This document shows, piece by piece, positions 9,324 through 16,783 of a DNA stretch of 64,000 bases. How positions within the stretch are numbered: position 1 is the first letter of the stretch; every line of letters starts with the position of its first letter. A model generated the notes under the pieces. That model ran no database searches, was not told where the DNA came from, and saw only the letters and a program-made list of their open reading frames with translations. The DNA is from Sphingobacterium sp. B16(2022) (GTDB lineage: Bacteria > Bacteroidota > Bacteroidia > Sphingobacteriales > Sphingobacteriaceae), in contig NZ_JAAUVN010000005.1 in NCBI RefSeq assembly GCF_012030425.1, forward strand, positions 124,001 through 188,000. The letters run 5' to 3'. The translations under genes and the position numbers were made by a program.

Positions 9324-10352
9324 TTACTTTAAGGGTAAATAAACTGTAAATGTTTTGCCATTATCTTCAATATGTATCGGTTTTTCCAGTAATAATATAA
9401 ATCTACTTTCTAGATTTTTAAGACCTGTTCCGTTACTGACGGGTGCGACCAATTTAGGGTAAATAGGATTTGAAACAACAAGTTCATTGCGGTCATTGAA
9501 GTAAATATCAATGATCATTTTATGATCGCTGTCAATGATATTATGTACAACAATGTTATCCAATAAAGGGAGGATAGATAACACTGGTAATTTATAGTCC
9601 AATACTTCATCACTTATATCAACGTTATAGGTCAATTTATTGGCAAAACGAACTTCCATCATATATTTAAAAGCATCTACGAAAGCAAGCTCTTCTCTCA
9701 AAGTAACCAGACCTTTTTTGTCACTCTGCAGAATGTATCGGAATACATCAGATAATTTGTTAACATAAGTTAAAGTGACTTCATCATTCTTTTTTCGAAT
9801 TAAAGAAGTTAGACCATTTAGGGAATTAAAAAAGAAATGTGGGTTGATCTGATTGGTAAGTGCATCATAGCGGCTCTGTAGATTTTTCATGGTTAGCTCC
9901 TCAATCTGCTGTTCTTTTTTTCTCTTATCGCGATAGAGCTGTATAATGTACCCCACGAGCGAACTCAGGATAGAAACAACAAAGAATTGAAAGAGTACAA
10001 GACTTCCAAAATGCCTCACTTTGGTAAATAGTAAAAATGAAATACCGCCATATACAACGTAGCCGCTAGCTGATATCAAAAGATTGTAAGCGATCCGTTT
10101 TTTTAAGGTTGAAGATCGAAGATAAGTCAGATTGCTTTTAATCAAAATAAAAACCAATGAGACAAAGAACAGGTAGCGAAATAAGAAAAAGATGATATGC
10201 TGCATTTTTCTTGTTTCTTCTAATCCTCTTAATTCAAAAGGTAACCAGGTGATATCCGGGTATATAATAAATGTTGCGGCAGCGATACTGATTAATAAGA
10301 CCTGCCATGAACTGTATTTTGCTAACAATATTTTTTTGATTTTGTACAACAA
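9324..10352 (-). CDS. LytS-type sensor histidine kinase
   Basis: The protein has about 342 residues: four membrane segments in the first 140, a short linker helix, then the His_kinase domain with His172 in QINPHFFFNSLN and a degenerate ATPase domain ending near residue 340 (GTGLKNLESRF). It should phosphorylate the LytTR regulator encoded 6 bases downstream. The signal is unknown. The apparent start is TTG at 10352. A stop codon lies upstream in frame and the next ATG (near residue 50) would remove the first membrane segment. An 18-bp palindrome abuts this start (see 10352-10369). Confidence 0.88.
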   Translation of the reverse strand: MLYKIKKILLAKYSSWQVLLISIAAATFIIYPDITWLPFELRGLEETRKMQHIIFFLFRYLFFVSLVFILIKSNLTYLRSSTLKKRIAYNLLISASGYVVYGGISFLLFTKVRHFGSLVLFQFFVVSILSSLVGYIIQLYRDKRKKEQQIEELTMKNLQSRYDALTNQINPHFFFNSLNGLTSLIRKKNDEVTLTYVNKLSDVFRYILQSDKKGLVTLREELAFVDAFKYMMEVRFANKLTYNVDISDEVLDYKLPVLSILPLLDNIVVHNIIDSDHKMIIDIYFNDRNELVVSNPIYPKLVAPVSNGTGLKNLESRFILLLEKPIHIEDNGKTFTVYLPLK

Positions 10353-10369
10353 TAAATAGTACTATTTAT
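10352..10369. promoter_or_regulatory. 18-bp perfect palindrome at the histidine kinase start
   Basis: ATAAATAGTACTATTTAT is perfectly self-complementary and directly precedes (by one base overlaps) the TTG start of the kinase gene on the minus strand. It could be an operator for autoregulation. AT-rich palindromes also occur by chance in such spacer, so confidence is low. Confidence 0.35.
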
Positions 10370-10733
10370 AAAGATACAACCTTCTGTTTCGAAAATAAAT
10401 ACCTGACCCGACTAAAACGAAAAATAAAGGATGAAGACGAAAGTATATTTTGTAATACACCATTCCCTTAAGCATGTAAATAGAGTTATGCTGTTTATTT
10501 TTATAAATATCCATCAGTCCTTACATGATTTTTATAAACAAAATCATGTACAATGATGTCTGTTTAATAGAGAATGAATAAGCATCGGTAATAATGGTAA
10601 GTGAAACCGTAATCTGTATACACGACTATTCAATACTATAGCTGAACTTTGCATTGTAATACCTGTTTAAGATCTTAAAAGAAAAAGTAGCGATTGTAAA
10701 AAATACTTATTGTCAGTATAAAAATATTAAATC
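10370..10733. other. Divergent intergenic region with an inverted repeat
   Basis: About 360 bases lie between the kinase start and the aldo/keto reductase start. It holds a perfect 10-bp inverted repeat (ACATGATTTT at 10523-10532 with AAAATCATGT at 10540-10549, 7-base loop) without an obvious T tract on the plus strand. No open frame or RNA gene is apparent. Promoters for both flanking genes must be here but no full consensus was found. Confidence 0.45.
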
Positions 10734-11717
10734 ATGGAAAAAAGGAATTTAGGAAATAATAAACTTGAAGTATCAGCTTTGGGTTTGGGTTGCATGGGGT
10801 TAAGTTTTGGTTATGGACCTGCTACAGATAAGCAAGAGGCTATTAGCTTAATTCATAAAGCGTATGAAGCAGGGGTAACATTTTTTGATACCGCAGAATG
10901 TTATGGTCCCTTTATTAATGAAGAGCTACTAGGTGAAGCCTTGGTCCCTTTTCGCGACCAAGTAGTAATTGCAACCAAATTTGGGTTTCAGGAAGGTGAT
11001 TCAAAAAAAGGATTGGATAGTAGTCCATCACGCATAAGAGCGGTAGCGGAAGCATCCATGAAAAGGCTTAAAACAGATTATATTGATTTATTTTATCAGC
11101 ATAGAGTGGATCCGAATGTTCCGATGGAAGACGTTGCAGGAACTATTCGTGATCTGATAAATGAAGGAAAAATTAGACATTGGGGGCTTTCAGAAGCGGG
11201 TGCGGAGACGATTCGTAAAGCACATGCAGAGCAACCAGTAACTGCATTACAAAGTGAGTATTCGTTATTCTATCGGGATCCTGAAAAGGAAATTATACCT
11301 ACTCTTGAAGAATTGGGTATAGGTTTTGTTCCTTTCAGCCCATTAGGAAAAGGATTTTTAACAGGTGCTATCAATGAATTAACACAGTTTGATCCCACAG
11401 ATTTCAGAAATATAGTGCCTCGGTTTTCACAAGAGAATAGAAAAGCTAATGAAGCCTTGGTTGATTTGTTGAAAGTAATCGCTATTGATAAGGAGGCTAC
11501 TCCGGCACAAATAGCATTAGCTTGGTTATTGGGACAAAAGTCATGGATAGTACCTATTCCAGGGACAACAAAAATCCATCGATTACAGGAGAATATCAGC
11601 GCATCTTATATCAGATTATCGGCTGCAGATATGGAACAGATTGAACAAGCTACTTCAAAAATTACGATCCAAGGAGCGCGGTATCCAGAAGCTTTACAAA
11701 ATCGAGTAGGGAAATAA
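10734..11717 (+). CDS. Aldo/keto reductase
   Basis: The protein has 327 residues and starts with the family signature LGLGCMGLSFGYG. The tetrad of the NADPH-dependent aldo/keto reductases is visible: Asp52 and Tyr57 (FDTAECYG), Lys82 (IATKFGF) and His123 (FYQHRVD). The C-terminal coenzyme region is present (VPIPGTTK). Enzymes of this YajO/Tas-like subgroup reduce aldehydes or ketones in the cytosol with no fixed substrate. The next gene, a flavodoxin-like lipoprotein, lies 82 bases on in the same direction. The gene is complete and unremarkable. Confidence 0.92.
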   Translation: MEKRNLGNNKLEVSALGLGCMGLSFGYGPATDKQEAISLIHKAYEAGVTFFDTAECYGPFINEELLGEALVPFRDQVVIATKFGFQEGDSKKGLDSSPSRIRAVAEASMKRLKTDYIDLFYQHRVDPNVPMEDVAGTIRDLINEGKIRHWGLSEAGAETIRKAHAEQPVTALQSEYSLFYRDPEKEIIPTLEELGIGFVPFSPLGKGFLTGAINELTQFDPTDFRNIVPRFSQENRKANEALVDLLKVIAIDKEATPAQIALAWLLGQKSWIVPIPGTTKIHRLQENISASYIRLSAADMEQIEQATSKITIQGARYPEALQNRVGK

Positions 11718-11799
11718 GTAATAAGGGTAGTTTTTTCCGTAATCCGTATACTAAAATAAAAACTGACGGTTTGATATTTGTCTAATAAATTGATTAATA

Positions 11800-12450
11800 A
11801 TGAAAGCATTAACAAAATACGGATTACTATTAAGTTTAGCTTTATTATTGCTATTATCCTGTTCTCAGGCTAAAGAACCGATAAAAGAGCAGTCTAGCCC
11901 TGATCCAATAACAGACAAACCGCTTCATGATAAAAAGATATTAATCGTGTACTTATCGCGTACAAACAATACAAAGGCAGTTGCTCAGATCATCCACAAA
12001 GAAATAGGAGGTGATCTGGTGCCGATCGAATTAATGACAGCTTATCCACTGGATTATCAAAGTGTAGTAGATCAGGTTGCACGTGAAAATCAAGGAGGCT
12101 ATTTGCCTCCTTTAAAAACGCAAATTGAGAATATAAAACAATATGATGTAATTTTTGTCGGGTTTCCTACTTGGGGAATGCAACTTCCTCCTCCAATCAA
12201 AAGCTTTTTGTCCCAAAATGATTTCAGTGGGAAAACGATTGTTCCTTTTAACACGAATGGCGGTTATGGTATTGGTAGCAGTTTTGAAACGTTAAGGCAA
12301 TTATGTGCTAATAGTACCGTTTTAACAGGCTATTCTACTACAGACGGAAAGGAAAAAGAAGGACTTTTTTTGGTGATGAAAGGTGTAAAAGAAGAGCAGG
12401 TTAAAGCGGATATAAAGAAATGGCTAGCAACGATTAAGATAGATAATTAA
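11800..12450 (+). CDS. Flavodoxin-like lipoprotein
   Basis: The protein has 216 residues. The N-terminus is a lipoprotein signal with Cys21 (LLLLSC). The mature part is a flavodoxin fold (about 45-210), beginning ILIVYLSRTNNTKAVA, the phosphate-binding loop for FMN, and including FVGFPTWGMQLPPP, the second FMN loop. Such exported flavodoxins with an aldo/keto reductase and AraC neighbours are frequent in Bacteroidota. They are thought to be NAD(P)H:flavin-linked reductases, but no defined reaction is known to me. It is probably co-transcribed with the upstream reductase. Confidence 0.85.
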   Translation: MKALTKYGLLLSLALLLLLSCSQAKEPIKEQSSPDPITDKPLHDKKILIVYLSRTNNTKAVAQIIHKEIGGDLVPIELMTAYPLDYQSVVDQVARENQGGYLPPLKTQIENIKQYDVIFVGFPTWGMQLPPPIKSFLSQNDFSGKTIVPFNTNGGYGIGSSFETLRQLCANSTVLTGYSTTDGKEKEGLFLVMKGVKEEQVKADIKKWLATIKIDN

Positions 12451-12604
12451 AGATTAGGGGAGCTGGTCTAAGTATATGCTATTTATAATTATTAAATAGG
12501 AGAAGTATTTATCTGTAAGAATATAATCTGTAAATTAGTTTTGATATTTCAATAAATTATGAATTTTCAGCTGTCAGATAACAGTTAAATATGGTTGTAA
12601 GGTG

Positions 12605-13360
12605 ATGGATAAGAGCATAGACTATGGCGTTTTTTTACCGAATAAATCCCTTTGCGATTATGTAGAAAGCTTTTGGTTTTTGCATAATCAATCTGATCAG
12701 GAAAAAGAAACAGTTGGTTTACCAGATGGACGAATTGATCTGATATTTTCTAAATCACCGGAAAATCCTTTTCAAATCATATTATTGGGACTTGGTACAC
12801 AACATAAACCGGCGACTATTCCCGCACGTATAAAGATGTTTGTGGTAAGTTTTAAATTACTTGCTGTCGACTATATTTTGAAACAACCTATTTCCGATCT
12901 AGTGGATTCAGGCAAAGTGCTTCCAAGTGATTTTTGGGATTTTTCTGAAGATGATCTGCAAGATTTTAATTGTTTTATGAATAAAGCAACACTGACAATG
13001 GAGTCCTTAATTCCCCATCAAATCGATAAACGGAAACAGCACTTATTTGATTTAATTTATGCCTCGAAGGGATCCGTGAGTGTAAAAGAATTAGCAGAAA
13101 AAGTGATATGGAGCAGCCGTCAGATCAATAGGTATTTCAATCAGCAATTTGGTCTATCCCTGAAGGCATACTGCAATGTCTTACGCTTTCGAGCATCTCT
13201 GGATCATGTTGCACAGGGAAAATTGTTTCCTGAAGAGAATTTTTTTGATCAGACCCATTTTATAAAAGATATAAAAAAATTTTCTGGCGTAGTACCGAAA
13301 GAATTATTGAAGAATAAAAACGACCGATTTATACTATTATCTTCTCTTAACTCTGAATAA
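12605..13360 (+). CDS. AraC family transcriptional regulator (DUF6597-like sensor domain)
   Basis: The protein has 251 residues: an N-terminal domain starting SIDYGVFLPNKSLCDYVESFW, typical of DUF6597-type AraC regulators, and a C-terminal HTH (about 160-245) with VIWSSRQINRYFNQQFG. A GTG at 12602 is also in frame directly before the ATG at 12605. The ATG is preferred. The second helix-turn-helix is short and ends FSGVVPKELL, as usual for this subgroup. It is 29 bases from the following flavin monooxygenase gene, which it may control. Confidence 0.85.
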   Translation: MDKSIDYGVFLPNKSLCDYVESFWFLHNQSDQEKETVGLPDGRIDLIFSKSPENPFQIILLGLGTQHKPATIPARIKMFVVSFKLLAVDYILKQPISDLVDSGKVLPSDFWDFSEDDLQDFNCFMNKATLTMESLIPHQIDKRKQHLFDLIYASKGSVSVKELAEKVIWSSRQINRYFNQQFGLSLKAYCNVLRFRASLDHVAQGKLFPEENFFDQTHFIKDIKKFSGVVPKELLKNKNDRFILLSSLNSE

Positions 13361-13389
13361 TTTTACCACATCGTGTTAAAAGAAAAAGA

Positions 13390-14547
13390 ATGTTAGTAGA
13401 AAATAAGAAAATTGCTATCGTCGGAGGTGGCGTTGGCGGGTTAACTTTAGCTCGTCTTTTACAGATGCAAAATGTGGAAGTAAATGTTTACGAAAGGGAT
13501 ATTAATCGTGAAGTGCGCGTGCAAGGATCTACGTTGGATCTTCATGAAGGTACTGGATTAAAAGCGATGAAGCGTGCAGGTCTTCTTCAAGAGTTTTATA
13601 AACATCACCGACCCACTGCAAGTAAATTGTTGCTTGTCGATCAGGATCTTAACATTCACATGGATGATCATGATCGTGAAATTGGAAAAGGAGAAGACCG
13701 ACCTGAAATAGACCGCGGACCATTGCGTGATATTCTGTTAAATTCATTAAAACCCGATACTGTCATTTGGGACAGCCAATTTGTGTCCATGGAATCACAT
13801 CAAGATGGATGGTATTTAAATTTTAAAAATGGCACAACTACATATGCAGATTTGGTAATTGCTGCCGATGGAGCTAATTCAAAAATTCGTCCGCTCATTA
13901 GTACTATTAAGCCTATATATTCTGGTATCACCTTGATTGAAGGTAATATCTATGATGCCGCTATTCATGCTCCAAAACTTGTTGAATTTGCGAAAGATGG
14001 AAAGGTGATGGCTTTTGGGCAGGGGCAATTTGTGGGATACGGATCTAAAGGTGATGGTTCGATTATGTTTGTTGCGAGCTTTAAATGTCCAGAACATTGG
14101 TTCAAAGAAAATGGAATAGATTTGAAAGACAAGCAGCAAGCGGATCAATGGTTCAGACAGGAGTTTGTGGAATGGAGTACAGCATGGTCTGAATTTTTTA
14201 GAAATGAGCATGTTCAGTTAATTTTACGTCCACAATACTACTTTCCGCTTGATCAATCTTGGGAAGCAAATCATAACCTGACTATGATTGGAGATGCGGC
14301 TCATCGGATGCCACCCTTTGCTGGTGAAGGTGCCAATGTTGCAATGCAAGATGCATTTGAATTGGCATCATGTCTTACCAGTGATAAATTTAGTGATTTA
14401 AAGAGTGCTATAGCATTTTTTGAAGCAGATATGATCAAGAGAGGTGCAGAGGCTACAGCAGATACTTTAAAGAATAGTGAAATTATGCATGCCAATAATG
14501 CATTAGAGCAAATGCTTACATTTTTTAATCTTACACATGAAGATTAG
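13390..14547 (+). CDS. FAD-dependent monooxygenase, Tet(X)-related
   Basis: The protein has 385 residues of the class A flavin monooxygenase family: GGGVGGLTLARLLQ (FAD Rossmann loop, about 11-24), the central DG-type motif VIAADGANSKIR (about 157-168), and GDAAHRMPPFAGEGANVAMQ (about 300-319). From memory, much of the chain aligns with the tetracycline-inactivating Tet(X) (YERD, GSTLDLHEGTG, AMKRAGLLQ). However, residues near the Tet(X) substrate pocket differ (VMAFGQGQ and SIMFVASF where Tet(X) has LMASHQGN and ALHFGISF), so tetracycline need not be the substrate. It follows an AraC gene and converges on another. Reaction: NADPH- and O2-dependent hydroxylation of an unknown small molecule. 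Confidence 0.88.
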   Translation: MLVENKKIAIVGGGVGGLTLARLLQMQNVEVNVYERDINREVRVQGSTLDLHEGTGLKAMKRAGLLQEFYKHHRPTASKLLLVDQDLNIHMDDHDREIGKGEDRPEIDRGPLRDILLNSLKPDTVIWDSQFVSMESHQDGWYLNFKNGTTTYADLVIAADGANSKIRPLISTIKPIYSGITLIEGNIYDAAIHAPKLVEFAKDGKVMAFGQGQFVGYGSKGDGSIMFVASFKCPEHWFKENGIDLKDKQQADQWFRQEFVEWSTAWSEFFRNEHVQLILRPQYYFPLDQSWEANHNLTMIGDAAHRMPPFAGEGANVAMQDAFELASCLTSDKFSDLKSAIAFFEADMIKRGAEATADTLKNSEIMHANNALEQMLTFFNLTHED

Positions 14548-14557
14548 TAATATTGTA

Positions 14558-14594
14558 TTTAAATGAGCAGGAAATAGTTTCTGCTTATTTAAAT
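14558..14594. terminator. Hairpin between convergent genes
   Basis: TTTAAATGAGCAG with CTGCTTATTTAAA forms a stem with one G.T pair around a short loop between the monooxygenase and the convergent AraC gene. It overlaps the last codons of the AraC gene. It is AT-rich and probably serves as a two-way terminator. Confidence 0.6.
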
Positions 14595-15421
14595 TTCGTG
14601 GGTGAGACGCCTATATATAGTTTGAAATCTTTTAAAAAATGGTTGTAATCATAATAACCAGATAAGAAAGAGTTCGACATGAAATCCTTTTGATAGTTGC
14701 TCTGCCACTCGCCATATATATAAATGAAGCGTTGTAAAGAAATGTATTTTTTAGGAGAAATTCCCATGTATTTTACAAAACTTCTCTGTAGCCATTTACG
14801 ATTTATTTTTCCTCCCAAACCATGGATTATATCTGCTACAGATATATTTCCTTTTTTCTGTTCAATTTTATTTAAAGCTTCTTGAAGCAGAGAAGGTAGG
14901 TTTTCTGCTGGAGTATATGTGCGCATGGTGTTTTCCAGTAATTGCATACGATCTGCAACAGTTTTATTTTGATACAGTTTATCGATTAGCAATTTTGATT
15001 TTTCACTTATGATGTCAGTTAGGCTACAGACGGGATGTGAAAGAAAGAATTCTGGTGCTACATCAAAAATTTGATAAAAGGATGAAGGATGAAAACGTAA
15101 TACAATAATATATTCAAGATCTTGAGGTAGTTGCCAGTAAGTATTCTGTATTGTCCCACAACATACCCATGCCGCATTTAATTTGATTGTTTGATCAGCC
15201 TTTTTAATATGAACGATATCCGTTTTATTAGGCATAAAAATTAAAGTAGGAAGACCGTCATTGAATAGTGCCTGGTTGCCTTCTAAGTCTTTGCATGAAA
15301 ATACATATGCACCTAAGATGCATTCTGATTTAAAAAATAAATTAGAATCCCTCCAGTATCTTGTTGATTCTCCTATTATGGAATCAGATGGTTTAATATC
15401 TCCAAAAAAATTAATGGGCAT
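14585..15421 (-). CDS. AraC family transcriptional regulator (DUF6597-like)
   Basis: The protein has 278 residues: an N-terminal sensing domain (about 1-150, with LPTLIFMPNKTDI) and a C-terminal AraC HTH region (about 180-278) containing NRKWLQRSFVKYMGISPKKY and the end motif GYYDYNHFLKDFKLYIGVSP. It converges on the Tet(X)-like gene and is divergent from map. It is not closely similar to the AraC gene at 12605 apart from the family plan. Target and inducer are unknown. ATG at 15421 gives the expected family start. Confidence 0.85.
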   Translation of the reverse strand: MPINFFGDIKPSDSIIGESTRYWRDSNLFFKSECILGAYVFSCKDLEGNQALFNDGLPTLIFMPNKTDIVHIKKADQTIKLNAAWVCCGTIQNTYWQLPQDLEYIIVLRFHPSSFYQIFDVAPEFFLSHPVCSLTDIISEKSKLLIDKLYQNKTVADRMQLLENTMRTYTPAENLPSLLQEALNKIEQKKGNISVADIIHGLGGKINRKWLQRSFVKYMGISPKKYISLQRFIYIYGEWQSNYQKDFMSNSFLSGYYDYNHFLKDFKLYIGVSPTKFK

Positions 15422-15637
15422 AGTTTTACAAAAGTACTTAAAATATATTCAGTGCTATGTCGAATTATTGTCCAATTTTTACTTTTCTAGTTGTATTATG
15501 GTCATTAAATTTGTTTCAAACTATTACTTAATTAGTAGATTAGATGGATGTGTGCTCATTTAGAATCTTGATCCTGGTGAAGTGATATTTATTGGCTAAA
15601 AGCCTGATTGTAACAGATTGTAATAAAAATAAATGAT

Positions 15638-16435
15638 ATGATTTATAAGACAGAAGAAGAAGTAGCATTAATGCAAATAAGTGCAAAATTGACAAGTCAA
15701 ACATTGGCTGCTATTGCATCGATTATTAGACCAGGTATCACAACACTTGATATCGATCGTTTTGCAAATGAATTTATTCGTGATCATGGTGCAATTCCTT
15801 CGTTTCATAATTTTGGTGGATTTCCATTCCATATCTGTGCTTCAGTAAATGATGCTATCGTGCATGGATTTCCAAATCATAATCCTTTGAAAGAGGGTGA
15901 TTTAGTTTCCATAGATGTTGGAGCATTTAAAAACGGATTTCACGGAGATCAGGCATATACATTTATCATTGGTGAAGTTGTTCAAGAAGTAATTCAATTA
16001 GTCAAAATCACAAAGGAATCATTGATTAAAGGTATCGAGCAAGCTGTGCATGGTAATCGTATTGGCGATATAGGTTATGCAATAGCCTCTCATATTTCAC
16101 CATATGGATATGGTTTAGTACGCGACTTGGTCGGTCATGGATTAGGACGTGATTTGCACGAAGGACCAGATATTCCTAACTATGGACAACGTGGTAAAGG
16201 TAAGGTCTTGAAAGAAAACTTAGTGATAGCAATTGAACCGATGATTAATTTAGGAACGGATGATAATTATACAGAGGAGGACGGTTGGACTATTCGGACT
16301 GCAGATGGTAAACCTTCAGTCCATTTTGAACAGGATTTATGTATTAAGAAAAACTTTCCTCTAATTCTGACAGATATCAAAATTATTGAAAAAGCGGAAA
16401 AAGAAAACAATAACTTAAACTCTTCTTACTACTAA
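15638..16435 (+). CDS. map: Type I methionine aminopeptidase
   Basis: The protein has 265 residues, the length of the short bacterial type I enzymes. All five metal ligands are present: Asp93 (VSIDVGA), Asp104 (FHGDQAYTF), His167 (VGHGLGRDLHEGP), Glu200 (IEPMINLG) and Glu231 (VHFEQDLC); the substrate-binding His76 is in AIVHGFP. It removes the initiator methionine from nascent proteins. It is not in the usual ribosomal-protein operon of map and stands alone, so it may be a second copy in the genome (inference). A second ATG five bases upstream at 15633 is out of frame. Confidence 0.92.
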   Translation: MIYKTEEEVALMQISAKLTSQTLAAIASIIRPGITTLDIDRFANEFIRDHGAIPSFHNFGGFPFHICASVNDAIVHGFPNHNPLKEGDLVSIDVGAFKNGFHGDQAYTFIIGEVVQEVIQLVKITKESLIKGIEQAVHGNRIGDIGYAIASHISPYGYGLVRDLVGHGLGRDLHEGPDIPNYGQRGKGKVLKENLVIAIEPMINLGTDDNYTEEDGWTIRTADGKPSVHFEQDLCIKKNFPLILTDIKIIEKAEKENNNLNSSYY

Positions 16436-16783
16436 TTTGAGGAGTCTTACCGTGCTATTATCATGAGAAAGTGATCGATTTAAGATCATTTTCTCATGAT
16501 TATTATAACAACCAAACCGCCCGTCTCCTTATTTTCAGGATCAGTGTAAATTAAGGTGTGATGCTAAGATATATAGGAGAGTACGATTATCTTCCATTTA
16601 CGTGTTAATATGGTTTTTAAAATCAATTGTAGATGAGTACTCATGTTTTTAGAATTGATATTGCCTATCGATTATTTAGCTTAAAAACATAAAATACTTC
16701 AATATTAATCATTAAATTTGATGAGTGCTCTGACATATAATCTTTTGTGTAGGATAAACTTATTAACCTAATTATTAAAGAGA
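16436..16783. other. Intergenic region with a 17-bp hairpin
   Basis: The first 65 bases contain a long hairpin (16460-16476 with 16484-16500, listed separately). The remaining 280 bases, up to the MscS gene, are AT-rich. I see no open frame or RNA gene, and no full TTTG/TAnnTTTG promoter. Confidence 0.5.
16460..16500 (+). terminator. Hairpin downstream of map
   Basis: A 17-bp stem (starting ATCATGAGAAAGTGATC, one G.T pair) with a 7-base loop lies 24 bases after the map stop codon. It is followed by TATTATAA rather than a clean T run, so termination is likely but not certain. Confidence 0.65.

Noticed and set aside
13390..14547. Calling this gene a tetracycline-resistance gene tet(X)
   Set aside because: Overall similarity is clear, but segments I associate with tetracycline binding differ, so only a family call is made.
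15261..15563. 100-codon frame starting inside the AraC gene
   Set aside because: Half of it is antisense to the AraC gene and the rest is AT-rich spacer; no recognisable features.
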